A program made the position numbers and the translations under genes. Shown here piece after piece: positions 17,404 to 27,643 of a stretch of 64,000 bases of DNA (its first letter is position 1; every line of letters starts with the position of its first letter). The notes under the pieces are model-generated. The model saw nothing but the letters and a program-made list of their open reading frames with translations, ran no database searches and was not told where the DNA came from. The DNA comes from Phytophthora quininea (lineage: Eukaryota > Oomycota > Peronosporomycetes > Peronosporales > Peronosporaceae), in NCBI GenBank assembly GCA_011947345.1, contig JAAVTG010000746.1:1-64000 (forward strand), given 5' to 3'.

Positions 17404-17675
17404 ATGAGAATCCACTTCATTCTGCTTCTTGTGCTCACTCTCCTTGCATTCGATGCTGCAGCATGGAAAACTTCGAGAACACGAGGTTGCACCTGTGGTT
17501 CAAGATGGGCAAACTGCCTGCAGATATCGCGAGTGCCGAGAAGGCCAAATATGCGGCCTTCTACAAGATCAAAAGAGGCGAAAATACTCGAGGAAGAGGC
17601 CATTTAGGTTCCTGGCGCTGGAGGATGAGGTATTGGAGGAATCCAAGTATTTCTCATTCACATATCGTACCTTAA
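17404..17675 (+). pseudogene. RxLR paralogue with signal peptide joined to the WY-like end
   Basis: A good signal peptide (MRIHFILLLVLTLLAFDAAA) is followed within a few codons, in another frame, by the C-terminal effector segment ENTRLHLWFKMGKLPADI and KYAAFYKI. The RxLR-dEER and N-terminal helical parts are missing. It therefore looks like an internally deleted relative with one frameshift near 17,463. Closest in this window to the paralogue at 26,088 (both have ENTR-x-LWFKM-x-KLP). Confidence 0.65.
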
Positions 17676-17791
17676 GATCGAAGTATTGTCTATAACTGGA
17701 AGTGTACTGCCAGCGCGCTGCGATGGGCTCCAGTGACAAATCGGTAGAGGTTGTTGCATACTTGCTACACAGCTTCACCAGACCGACTCGC

Positions 17792-17806
17792 AATGTCCGT
17801 ATCTGA
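17792..17806 (+). promoter_or_regulatory. Shared RxLR-paralogue promoter block
   Basis: AATGTCCGTATCTGA lies about 100 nt upstream of the ATG at 17,909. The same 13-15 nt block recurs upstream of the paralogues starting at 19,281 (block at 19,144) and 26,088 (block at 25,922). The first two also share a longer flanking block (ACAGCTTCACCAGA). Confidence 0.45.
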
Positions 17807-17908
17807 AGGATCGGCATTCGCTCTTACGGGGACCTTGTGCACCGCCGCCGACACCACCAATCACCGTCGAAACAAACCCCATTCTTCAATTTGCTGAAAC
17901 CAGTAACT

Positions 17909-18390
17909 ATGAACCCCGATTTGTCCTGGTGCTGGTGACGGCTCTGCTGGCCACCATCACCGTCGACGCTGCCAACCTCAGAGGTCTGCGGTCCACGGAT
18001 ACCACCACCGAAGAAAGAGGAAACTTCTCCGCCTTCGCTGAACAACTCGTGACGTCGGTCAAATCAAACGAAGAATTGCATCCGTTGGCGTCCCAGTTGA
18101 CACAACTCGTCAAGGATGCCAAGAGCACGAGGGATTACAGCGTAGTGCTGACCAAGATCAACGACATTGAGACGAAGGTGAAGGGCGTGACCGGCATGGA
18201 GACGGCAGTGGAAAAGGTGCGGGAGACCAAGTTCTACCTTTGGTTCAAGATGGGCATGAAGCCAGCAGATATCACAACCACCGAGAAGACTGGCTACGAG
18301 GCGTTCATCCATAGTATGAAGTTTGTCAAGAAAGCCACTCAGAAAGAAAAGGAGGAGGCCAAGAAGCTCGCGGCAATGGGAAAACTTTAG
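17909..18390 (+). CDS. RxLR-dEER effector, WY-like domain
   Basis: Secreted effector expected to enter plant cells. The hydrophobic signal region (LVLVTALLATITVDA) is followed by RGLR, then TTTEER, then a helical region and the WY-like segment KFYLWFKMGMKPADI with GYEAFIHSMKFV. The native ATG at 17,909 is one base out of frame with the rest, at a run of four Cs (17,914-17,917). In-frame translation is continuous only from the GTG at 17,929. Either an error or a start-inactivating deletion explains this. From about 18,097 onward the sequence is nearly identical to the paralogue at 28,257. The protein lacks the intron seen in two paralogues. Confidence 0.75.
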
Positions 18391-19280
18391 ACGATGAGGA
18401 ACACCTCTCGGGTTGGTGGGCTGTCGACGGCGGTGGCGGTCCCTAGATCTTTGGCCTGTGAACTGTTAACGTTAAGGCACGCTCACCTCAGTAAAAGGGT
18501 TTGAAAATTCTTATGTGATGTGAGCCTTCGGTACTTCGTTGGTTGTTGGAAGAGTCTAAAGGGGGGCTATTGAATAATATAGCGTGCTAGAATAAGCAAA
18601 AGCGTTAAAGTTAGCGAGGTTTCCGCACGTATGTCAGGAGCAGTTCGTCTGCTACGGCTATCGACATGTGCGCGGTAGTCGAAGCCACTTTTGGGGCGTG
18701 CTTTCTGAAGTTCGTACAGCAAAAGGTATCGACAGTTCATACCTATGCGCCAGCGTGTGGCTTGGGCCACTAAGAACACCTACGTGGTGGTCTATGAAAG
18801 CACTGTGTTGTTTTCAAAACACCGTGTACAGTCTGGTCACCACCACTTCAGTATGACCAGACCCTGACAACTTCTCGTCGATGCTGTTGCTCGTAGCATA
18901 GCTAGACTGTAAGGCAAACACTACAACCCGCGTGTTGGAAAATTATTCACGGAAAGTAAACTCGTTGAGTACAGTGTGTATCTCTACAGTTGAGTCTTCT
19001 CAATTGACGTTTACGGCGATACAGGTTGCAGTGCTCAATCAGTGAAAACGTCCAGTCAGCAACTGCGACGGGCTGCCACGCCAAATCTGTGCATAACTTG
19101 AGCTTACGCCTTCTTGCTGCACAGCTTCACCAGATCGACTTGCAGTGTCCGTATCTGATCTTCGAAATGATGTCAAACCAGGATCGGCATTCGCTCTAAT
19201 GTACGCGATGACCACTGGTCATGACTACCGTCGAAACAGAAGCCATTCTTCAATTTGCCAAGTCCTCAGTAGCCGCAGCA
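18391..19280. other. Intergenic between RxLR paralogues
   Basis: No gene recognised. The last 150 nt duplicate the upstream region of the neighbouring paralogue, including the shared promoter block at 19,144-19,158. Confidence 0.4.
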
Positions 19281-19772
19281 ATGAGTCGACTATTTCTGCT
19301 CTTTATCGCAGCTCGTGCTTGCCACCACAACCATCACTGACGCTGCCAGAAGCCTGCGGTCCACCGACACCACCACCACCGACGAAGAGCGGGGAGTCTT
19401 CTCAGACTTCGCTGCTCCCCTCGTGGCGTTGGTCAAATCAAACGAAGAATTGCATCCGTTGGCGTCCCAGTTGACGGAACTCGTGAAGAGCGCCAAGGGC
19501 ACGAGGGAGTACAATGACGCGCTGACCAAGATCAACGACATTAAGACGAAGGTCAGGGCGTGGCCGACATGGAGACGGCAGCGGCGATGACGAACCTGAA
19601 CAACACGAGATTCTACCTCTAGTTCAAGATGGGCGGCGCGCCAGCGAGTGCCACGGCTGCCGAGAAGTCTAGCTACGAGGCGTTCGCCCATAATATCAGA
19701 CTCGTCAAGGAAGTTGCGAAAGCCAAAAGCGCGTTATCTGGTAGTGATCGGTTTGAGATCCAGACAAAGTAG
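19281..19772 (+). pseudogene. Broken RxLR effector paralogue
   Basis: The ATG at 19,281 opens a signal peptide (MSRLFLLFIAA) that shifts frame at about 19,313 to continue as RSLR, then TTTDEER and helices. A second shift falls near 19,555 in VRAWPTW. At 19,619-19,631 the WY-like motif reads FYL-stop-FKMGG, a TGG to TAG change relative to paralogues. Two frameshifts plus a nonsense codon in the conserved Trp make this a likely pseudogene. Confidence 0.75.
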
Positions 19773-19822
19773 TTCGTAGACGTTGTGCCTTCGCTCTCTT
19801 AGAGTAGCACCACCCTCTCGTG

Positions 19823-20035
19823 TGATCTTCTATCGGCAAGTTGGCGAAGAAAGGGTTTTCGGAACGCTAGTAATGGTAACGTTGGTGGCAAATCAACACT
19901 TGCCATCGCTGCGCGCCAGAACCAACCAAAACCACAGCTAGCTCTCAACCAGTAGTTACTTTCGCTTCACCGTGCTCGAACGCACCGTTTAGTTTAGAGT
20001 AGTTTCGCTCATTCCGAGTTTTGTTCGCTAAAGCT
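19823..20035 (+). repeat. Terminal repeat A1
   Basis: 213 nt, matching 25,342-25,554 with no difference seen by eye. Starts TGATCTTCTATCGG and ends GTTCGCTAAAGCT. Confidence 0.85.
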
Positions 20036-20917
20036 CAGTCCCCGACTAAATCAGCCAACTTACAAGTCGTCCCCCTACTATGGCACCCTCGTCTCCGGCA
20101 TCCTTCACCGTGTTGCTCTTTCCCGAAGACCTACCGTCAACCACTGGTATTAGCACCCCGGTGTACGCTACTGCCACGATGCGACCCGGTCGCGATGCCG
20201 CCGTGGTGCTCTTGTCGTCCCCAAACGTCCGACTCCAAGTTCCGAACGACACCGTCCAAAACCGTCAGGTCGATGGCGCTGAGCACGACAACGGCGCCCC
20301 GGGGAGTGGCTTCGCAAGGCAGTTGTCGGGCTCAGGACTCCTACATACGTGGTTGGCCAGGTGGTGGCATACTCGAGGGACGTGGCCACTATTCGAACGC
20401 TTCTTGGGATTTTCAGTCGAAAATCACTGACTTACGTGAAGTTTCGCCTGTTCACTGCTTCCTATTTGGCAAACACGAAGTCAACCGGACGAACTGTCAA
20501 TCGACGACATGGATGACCAACTCTCCACCGCCCTCGATCGCATTCTCGGCTCTACAGGTCGCGAGTCGCGATCAATTCAGAGGATTCTAACAGGTCTCGT
20601 TCCTCCTTGCGATCAGCCGCAACCGGAGGATACATTGCGTTGGACCAACGCCGTGACGGGCGTGGACTCAGTCGTTAGCGTTCGCCACGCCGTTGATTTT
20701 ACGCATTTTATCGACGGCAACCGACGGGTTCCTTCTATACTTCGCTCTACAATCGGAACTCGTTTCGATGATGACCCTAGTCAGTCAGGTAGGAGCTGAC
20801 CGCACCTACCAGCGTCCATGCTCGGTCTACCAATGACCTTGAAGAGATGTTGAATGCTATCGACGCATCTGAAATGGGGAGGTACCAGGCCAATCGAGTT
20901 CCAACCCGGCGGCCGCG
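20036..20917 (+). other. 5' region of the Ngaro-like element
   Basis: Two open stretches (20,080-20,430 and 20,509-20,799) may be parts of one leading ORF. The second begins MDDQLSTALDRILGS. No domain is recognised. Coding status is uncertain. Confidence 0.35.
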
Positions 20918-22063
20918 ATGGCCAACATCAATCAGAGTGCATCGCTGGACAATCACGGTAAAATTCTCGCGGCGATTGCCGATGATCCCCGCTTGGTTCG
21001 TTTCTACCTGAACTTTTGCCAGTCCACATCTTCAAAGCGCCCAGCTCCGTTAGAGGATTCAAGACCTGCTCAACGTCAGCGACTGCACGCGCCATCGGAA
21101 CTGCTGTCGCTTCCTGGCTCTGGAAACCGACCATCGAAGCATGCATTTGCTCCAACGACGACCCAGCTACTGATTCACGATATGCTCACCGCACCGGAGT
21201 ATGCAGGTAAGGAACCATCTGCGTTAGTTGACTTGATGATATCGTCTAGGTCCACCAAGTTCCAACCGCACCCCGCTATTATCACTCGCGTATTCGATTT
21301 TCAATTTGGAGCACGTGGTCTGTCTGTCCTGCACTTCAAGCGCTTCGATTTTGCGGCAAGGCGCGCTTGGTATGCGGATGGGTCGGTCAACTTGAATAAC
21401 TTCTCTACCTCGGTGGCGATGCCGAAGGCCGGAAAAGCAGAGACGATCGACGACGTTGCCAACGCCCTCACCGTCTTGCATTTGTTCGTGGAGGAATTCT
21501 TCGACACGCACACATGCCGTCTCATCAGTGGTGCGCGCGAATTTATGGAGGAACTTCGTGGATACTGTCAATGGAGCTCCCAAGATGTTGGGACCATTGC
21601 GTTCTGGCTGGACCGCGTCCTGGAAGACTACCGAGCAGCGACGGAAGTTGATGCCGGCTATGGATCCGCTACCCGTACGAAGCTTCGTGACCGCCTTTCT
21701 CTCAAAGACTCGGACCTTCAGAGCGCGTTGTACATTATCCAGTCCGAACGAGTCGCCGCTCTGCTGAATCCAGCGACTCGCCAAGGCAAGCCTATCAACC
21801 ACGGCAGGCACGAGGGTCCTCGACGCCACGACTCCCACCGGAATGGCAGAAGGACTCCGGATGAAGTGATTGAGGCGCTTCCACGAAAGGGTCGCCAAAC
21901 CGTTTGCATGAAGTACTTATCCGCAGGTGGCTGCGTCTCAAAAAGTGAGGAACGGTGTGCGTTCCCAAACCACACCCATTTCCTACCGACAGAGTTACCT
22001 ACCGTCGTTCGAGACCATATCACCCAGCATCTCGGAGGGCTCCGGGCCGAGCTTCGACAATGA
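20918..22063 (+). CDS. Gag-like protein of the Ngaro-like element
   Basis: A 381-aa intact frame with an N-terminal low-complexity region, a helical core (residues 90-270) and a C-terminal CCCH-type finger (CMKYLSAGG-C-x-CAFPNH, about residues 331-354). DIRS-group Gag proteins commonly carry such a finger. It precedes the polymerase region by about 65 nt and presumably coats the element RNA. Confidence 0.65.
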   Translation: MANINQSASLDNHGKILAAIADDPRLVRFYLNFCQSTSSKRPAPLEDSRPAQRQRLHAPSELLSLPGSGNRPSKHAFAPTTTQLLIHDMLTAPEYAGKEPSALVDLMISSRSTKFQPHPAIITRVFDFQFGARGLSVLHFKRFDFAARRAWYADGSVNLNNFSTSVAMPKAGKAETIDDVANALTVLHLFVEEFFDTHTCRLISGAREFMEELRGYCQWSSQDVGTIAFWLDRVLEDYRAATEVDAGYGSATRTKLRDRLSLKDSDLQSALYIIQSERVAALLNPATRQGKPINHGRHEGPRRHDSHRNGRRTPDEVIEALPRKGRQTVCMKYLSAGGCVSKSEERCAFPNHTHFLPTELPTVVRDHITQHLGGLRAELRQ

Positions 22064-22127
22064 AGCTATCCGTTTCCAGGTGACCGTGCTGGTGTCACCA
22101 CCTCGAAACTAGCAGCTTCTTCTCTGC

Positions 22128-23611
22128 ATGTCTCTACGTCGTCTCGTCAAGTCAAAACGTCACCGGTACTACTCACAGGAGTTCGAGTACGACCGCAACC
22201 AGCCCAACCGATCCGCCTGCGACCGCGTGAGCCGAAGTTTCGGGTCACTCCAGGCACCGTATCTGCCGTTCTCAGCGTCCTACGGATTCGATTGCACGAG
22301 CACCAGCTCCTCCGCTGCAATCGGCTTCGTGAGGCCTTTCGCTCCGCTTCCATTCCGTTTCCGAAGAGCATCCCTGATGCAATTACGTCGCCCGATTCGT
22401 CCGGCCTACTCGACCGCACAATATCGTCCAGTTTGTCTCGCCTAGTGGAAAAGCTGCAGTTGACCCTGACGGAAACAATCCGTCTATGGCGAAACGAGTC
22501 TCCTGAAGATCAGCGGCCAAACAAGGCCATGGACCCCATGTGGCTCGACATACTCCTTCATGGATATCGCCACCGTCAGCGTGCCGTTACTGTAGCCACC
22601 TTTGGTGTCTCCCACACCTTCACAAGTCCACGATCCCCGACACTGAGCCCGCTCGCAATCACGCCAGTGCTCGAGAATTCAATCGTGCAGTCTTACGCAG
22701 TATTGGAGACGGGCAGGCCCAAGGAACGTATCTCGTGCTTGACCTCCCTGTTGCCCTTCGGTGGTCAGCTCTTCGTTTTAGCCCTTTGGCTGCGTTCCGA
22801 AGAAGGACGTCAACCCGACAGAATCCGCTCGACTAATTCACGATTTATCGTACCCAGAAGACTCATCGATCAACAAGTGCTCGGCACAATCCGAGTTGCC
22901 TGATCTCAACTACGAGTCCGTGCGGCGCATCGCCCGTAGGATTGAAGAGCTTGCGGAGCGGCACCCGACGCTGAAGATTAATCTACTCAAAGGGATGTGA
23001 AGACCGCCTTCCGGCTCATTGCCGTTGCAGCCAGCCTTGCTGCTCACTTTGCTGGCTCAACGCGTGATCTTGCTGTAATTGATCTGGCCCTCCCTTTCGG
23101 TTGGACTGGTTCGCCCTCATTCTACGGAGTATTCGGGGAAGGCATGTCATTTCTAGTGGCCCGGGAGAGCCCACACTCCCTGGATCCTTCTGACCCAGAC
23201 CAGGAGCCGTTCTTCTCTTTCGTGTGGGTAGACGATCATATTCTTCTGGAGGTGGACAAAGGAAATCGTCTCGTGCTGGCAGAAGCTGCCCTTCGACTCA
23301 GTATGCTCGCTGTTCTTGGGCCAAACGCCATCAACGAAAAGAAGTTCTCGTCGTGGTCGACCAAGCTCGACGTTCTTGGATTATCATGGGATACTCAAGA
23401 ACGAACGGTCTCGATGCCACCTGACAAAGTGCAAAAGCCCTATCTCGAATTGCAGAGGCTCTTGAAACGGACCTGGTATCTCGTCATCTACTGGAAAAAT
23501 TGCTTGGCTCATTGCGATACATGTGTCTGTGCTGTCGAGCGGCGCGGGCGTTCATCCAGCGCTTACACCAGGCATGGCATCTCACCCGTCGTTTCCAGCG
23601 CATTCGTCTGA
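22128..23611 (+). CDS. DIRS-type reverse transcriptase (frameshifted)
   Basis: The reverse transcriptase lies in several frames. The catalytic motif is FSFVWVDDHI near 23,220-23,245, with VDDH replacing the retroviral YxDD as in DIRS elements. A preceding segment contains AVIDLALPFGWTGSPSFYGVF, the typical DIRS palm region. Upstream segments (22,292-22,903) end at a stop before this frame. At least two frame changes are therefore needed. Confidence 0.7.
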
Positions 23612-24640
23612 CTGCCGATGTTGTCCAGGATCTCCGCTGGGTTGAATGCCTCTTGCAAAATGGTGCGGCGAACAAAGTATCAACAAGCATCGTGGCTGAC
23701 ACCCTGAAGCCTACCGTGCACCTCTTCATGGACGCTTGTGATGAAGGGCTTTGCGTTCTCTACCCTGCAGCTCGCGAATATTTTAGACTACACTTCGACG
23801 CAGAAGAGCTTCATGCAATCCAGTCCACGACGACCGACGAATCAGCGCGCTTCAGCATCAACGTACGCGAGGCGCTGAGCGCGGTTCTTGCGATTCTTAT
23901 ATGGGGTCCTCGATGGTCAACGCATGTACGGGAGAGCAATCAACCGGTTCATATTCGATGCTGGATCGACAACAAATCTGCGGTGGCATGGTTGGGTAAC
24001 CAGCATTCTTGCAATCCTAGTGGTCAAGAACTCAATCGCGTGCTGGCGTGCGCTGAACTCCAGTTTGGGTTGCATGTATCGACCAAGCACCTGCAAGGTT
24101 CCTCGAACTACCTGGCGGATTTGGGCTCGAGAGCGTGGACCGGACACATGCTGCAAACCTGGACTAACTGTGTGCGTTCATGGTGTTCCCAGGACATCCC
24201 GATCAAGTACCGAAAGATCTACAAGCCCAACTCGTATACCTGCAGTGGAACTCTCTCAGACACTTCCCGCAAGCGATACCTCCACACGTGGAAGCAGTGG
24301 TGCCAGTTCTGCAACAGGCGAGGAATTTCCTGCTGGCTCCCGGCCCACGACCCAGCTCAACAATCCCTACTCCTCATTATTTTCGCAGTTGAAAGCTGGA
24401 ACACGCCGAACAACATGGCCCCGAACCGTTTCGAGACCGTACGGGCCAAGATCAGCCATGTCCGATGGTGTCATCAAGCCTGCGCCGGCTTCCGACCACT
24501 TATCCAGCCTCAGCACGAGCTGGTCTTACGAGGAATCCGACGCCTCAGCCCACCCCGACGTCAACGAGCCGCCGTCACCATTCCCATGCTCCAAGCCATC
24601 GCATCAGCAGCAAATTTTCAGTCGCCCAGCACCGCGTCAT
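23500..24640 (+). CDS. RNase H domain and recombinase N-terminal part
   Basis: This frame starts just after the reverse transcriptase. RNase H signatures are present in order: FMDACDEG (first Asp, near 23,730), NVREALSAVLAI (Glu), WIDNKSAVAW (Asp) and YLADLGSR (final Asp). It then enters the N-terminal core-binding part of the tyrosine recombinase (SYTCSGTLSDTSRKRYLHTW). The frame decays after about 24,640, where the recombinase catalytic part continues in another frame. Confidence 0.7.
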
Positions 24641-25270
24641 TTGTGGGGCTGCGGTGTTGGGCTTCTTCTTTGTTTGAGAGGGGCGGAGTATTTAGCATCT
24701 CGAGGACAATTCCACGGCTACTGTCTTCAAGTCAAAGACGTTGCAGTACTCGACAGCACTGGAGTTCCTACAAGCAGCTTCAACGCAGCGTCATCCGTCG
24801 AGATCACACTTCGAGGAAGCAAAACAGACCAAGTTGGGCAATCATCAAAACGCGTCCTACTCAAAAGTGATCAAGCGCCCGTCTGTCCGGTATTCGCAGC
24901 ACTTCTATTGAAGCGCAACGCGCAAGTGCTACGACTGCCACCAGATCACCCGCTCTGCTCAACAAGCCAAGGAAGAGCCTTGTCGTCAGAAACGATGACA
25001 CGAGTACTTCGAAGTGCAGCTACACAATGCGGTGAAGAGCCGAGTGGAATATCTACACACTCGCTGCGCACTGGAGGAGCTACGGCGATGCATTCCGCTG
25101 GATTCGACGCAGATACTATATGTATGCACGGCAGATGGGCCTCCGATGCGTATCAAGCCTACCTCCGACAGGCTCCTGCTCATCGACTTCAATTGGCCAA
25201 ACGCATGGGGAATGCACTCGCAATCAACCATCATCTACCCGACCATTTCATGGGGCAACATGAGCACTAG
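24640..25270 (+). CDS. Tyrosine recombinase catalytic domain
   Basis: In the frame ending at 25,270, the catalytic residues are Arg in LLLCLRGAEYL, the HSLR box (THSLRTGGATA) and the nucleophile Tyr in ASDAYQAYLR. This enzyme would join the circular DNA intermediate to the target. The stop codon TAG (25,268-25,270) lies inside the palindrome of repeat B1, so the coding end and the terminal repeat overlap. Confidence 0.8.
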
Positions 25271-25342
25271 TGCTCAAGTGGTCGGGTAAATAAATGATCG
25301 CGATTTGCACCCCACGCTGCATTACGACGGGTTGAAGGAAAT
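25255..25342 (+). repeat. Split repeat B1
   Basis: 88 nt identical to B2. Contains the 16-nt perfect palindrome TGAGCACTAGTGCTCA at 25,261-25,276, repeated in B2 at 25,579-25,594. Confidence 0.85.
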
Positions 25343-25554
25343 GATCTTCTATCGGCAAGTTGGCGAAGAAAGGGTTTTCGGAACGCTAGTAATGGTAACG
25401 TTGGTGGCAAATCAACACTTGCCATCGCTGCGCGCCAGAACCAACCAAAACCACAGCTAGCTCTCAACCAGTAGTTACTTTCGCTTCACCGTGCTCGAAC
25501 GCACCGTTTAGTTTAGAGTAGTTTCGCTCATTCCGAGTTTTGTTCGCTAAAGCT
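25342..25554 (+). repeat. Split repeat A2
   Basis: 213-nt copy of A1, directly adjoining B1. Confidence 0.85.
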
Positions 25555-25572
25555 ACCCACCACTCCACACCC

Positions 25573-25660
25573 GCAACATGAGCACTAGTGCTCAAGTGGT
25601 CGGGTAAATAAATGATCGCGATTTGCACCCCACGCTGCATTACGACGGGTTGAAGGAAAT
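25573..25660 (+). repeat. Split repeat B2, right end of the element
   Basis: 88-nt copy of B1, separated from A2 by 18 nt. Ends TGAAGGAAAT. Confidence 0.85.
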
Positions 25661-26087
25661 CGTTCACTTTATCATTTTCGTGTTAACAAGTCCTGATATG
25701 CAGTGCACCAACCCGAAACTTGAGTCCAATCCGTTCAAGCATTCGGCTCTGCGAACGCAACGAAACTTCTCGTTCGAGGTGTTGATTGCATTCGACACGG
25801 TCCATGGCGCCAAGTTCTTCGTGTCTAACTCGAGTTGAAGTGCATGAACTGTGAAGTCGAAGGGCCATCGTAGCCACCCGCAAATCCGAGCACACTGTGG
25901 GTTGACAGCAGACAGCCATGTAATGTCCGTATCTGACAAGCAAGATGATCTTGAACTGGGATCGGTAACGTAATGTCTGCTGGATAATCTGCGAGGCTTA
26001 CACGTACGAGGAAAGCTTTCAATTCGGTGGCTGTGAATCCGACTTGGGATCTGATTCATTTCCCGATTTGCGTCGAGCTCAGCAGGA

Positions 26088-26585
26088 ATGAACAGCCGGC
26101 TCTTCTTGCTGCTACTGGTGGCTCTCCTCGCCACAACGGTCGCTGGAAACAGGTACAGTCTTTTATCGCTTCGATGGTTATTTGACAACGTCGACTGATG
26201 GTGGTGACTGTTTGGTTAGGAATCTGCGGTCTGTTGACACCGAAGAGAGAGGAGTCTTTTCGAGACTGTTTGACTCCGTGTCCGCACACGTCGAGCTGTA
26301 CAAATTTTCGTCCGAATTGAAAACCATGGCGAAAAATGCCAAGAAGACCAAGGAGTTTGATACGGCATTGAAGCGGCTGGATGAATTGGAGGCGCAATAT
26401 AAGGAAAGGGCGACAAGGCGAGGGACATCGAGAACACGAGGTTCTACTTGTGGTTCAAGATGGAAAAGCTGCCCAAAGATGTCGAGAACACTGGCTACGG
26501 GGAGTTCTACAAGACGGCAAAAGCGGCGGAGGAGGCCAAGAAGGCTCGTCCTGTTGCTATCACCAGCGGATGGCCTGTCCATTAA
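26088..26585 (+). CDS. RxLR-dEER effector with intron in the RxLR motif (frameshifted)
   Basis: Exon 1 (26,088-26,152) encodes the signal peptide MNSRLFLLLLVALLATTVAG. A 67-nt GT-AG intron (26,153-26,219) splits the first Arg codon of RNLR (phase 2). Exon 2 continues SVDTEER, then helices. The frame shifts near 26,405, after which the WY-like end ENTRFYLWFKMEKLPKDV and YGEFYKTAKAAEEAKK runs to a stop at about 26,585. A shared promoter block lies at 25,922-25,936. The C-terminal part is closest to the deleted paralogue at 17,404. Confidence 0.7.
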
Positions 26586-26907
26586 CGTCGGAAGGCGATA
26601 GCAGTGTTGCATACAGTGTATACAATAAGGAATCATTTGGTCTGGGTTAGACTGGGGAGTGCAATGGTGCGTATCCTTTTGGCGGATAACTGCAACGTTA
26701 TCACCAAGGAATCGATACCTCAGTCTTATCTCGTTGAAAGGCTCGCCGTCGGCGAGGACGGAGCTTTCAGTTTTTCGCTAGGAAGGCGCTGACTCACAGT
26801 TTGATGGAAAAACTTGTAAGGATAGCGAGCTGCTTCCAAAACTAGTGTCGCAGTCTTCATCGTGAAGCTCATCGATTGAAGAAGAAGAACGGGTTGTCTA
26901 TTTAACC
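26586..26907. other. Intergenic
   Basis: No gene or repeat recognised. Confidence 0.35.
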
Positions 26908-27643
26908 TTAGTTATTAGCCTCCCTGTATTCCTGCAGTCGTCGGAGCATCTTCGCCTCCTCCTTCCGTGTGTGAGCCATCTCCGGGTGTGATACATCTTC
27001 CTGTTTAACCTCCTCTTGCATGTTCTCGAAACTCGTCACACACATTTTCAATTGGAGACCAAGGATCCTCGAACTTGCTTTTATCCTTTCGAACTTTGCT
27101 GTTGCCGTCAGTTGCCGAATACATCTCTTCCAGATGTAATTCACTTGCTGCTCTGTGGTCCATACTTTTTTTTTTTTGGGGGCACGACGCTGTTGCGAAC
27201 TTGCCACAGCAGAGCAAATGCAATGCTACAGCCTGCCCACCACATCCCTTTGCTGCTCTCTCTAACTCCTCATTCCATTGTCTGTAGTATTTCCCCATAC
27301 ACTGCCTGAAGTTTAGCGCGATTTCCAGTGCGTTGCGCGTTGCTACATTTTCCTTGTACTTTGCAAGTACCCCATCTGACACTTCTTCGCCCGTCCAGTG
27401 CTGTATATTGTTTTTCCAAAACGCTATTGCTCTCGCGCATTCCCACATAATGCGTGCTGCTGTAATTTTCCGTTGCTCACACCTCCGGTCCTGCAGGCAT
27501 CCGTCTCCGCTCGTCCAGCCGTTGTAAAAGAGGTTGAGTTGATGCATTGTCGCTCTGTATACTACCCAAACCTGATAGTCGGTTAGCATGTTGCCATGCT
27601 TCCGTACTTGCTTGGGGGGTTGTTGAGTTGGAGCCATGTCCAC
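26908..27643 (-). CDS. Unrecognised protein, one frame change at a T12 run
   Basis: Two minus-strand frames (27,643 down to about 27,180, and from there to 26,908) together give about 240 aa of Gln/Lys/Arg-rich, Trp-containing helix. The N-terminal part reads LTDYQVWVVYRATMHQLNLFYNGW. The C-terminal part reads KVWTTEQQVNYIWKRCIRQL. The two parts look like related halves, each with a Trp/Gln-rich helix pair. The break is exactly at twelve Ts (27,166-27,177). No family is recognised. A domesticated or dead transposon product is possible. Confidence 0.35.

Larger units (their letters stand above)
19823..25660 (+). mobile_element. Ngaro/PAT-like tyrosine-recombinase retrotransposon
   Basis: A 5.8-kb element bounded by split direct repeats in the order A1 (19,823-20,035), coding region, B1 (25,255-25,342), A2 (25,342-25,554), B2 (25,573-25,660). 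A1/A2 are 213 nt and appear identical. B1/B2 are 88 nt and appear identical. B1 runs directly into A2 with a one-base overlap, as expected if B1-A2 copies a circular junction of the right and left ends. Coding: a CCCH-finger Gag, DIRS-type reverse transcriptase (VDDH), RNase H and tyrosine recombinase. No target duplication is obvious, as is typical for this group. It sits next to a broken RxLR gene. Confidence 0.85.

Noticed and set aside
25664..26188. 174-codon minus-strand frame as a gene
   Set aside because: No start context or domain; it covers the upstream region of the RxLR gene at 26,088 and looks like a chance frame.
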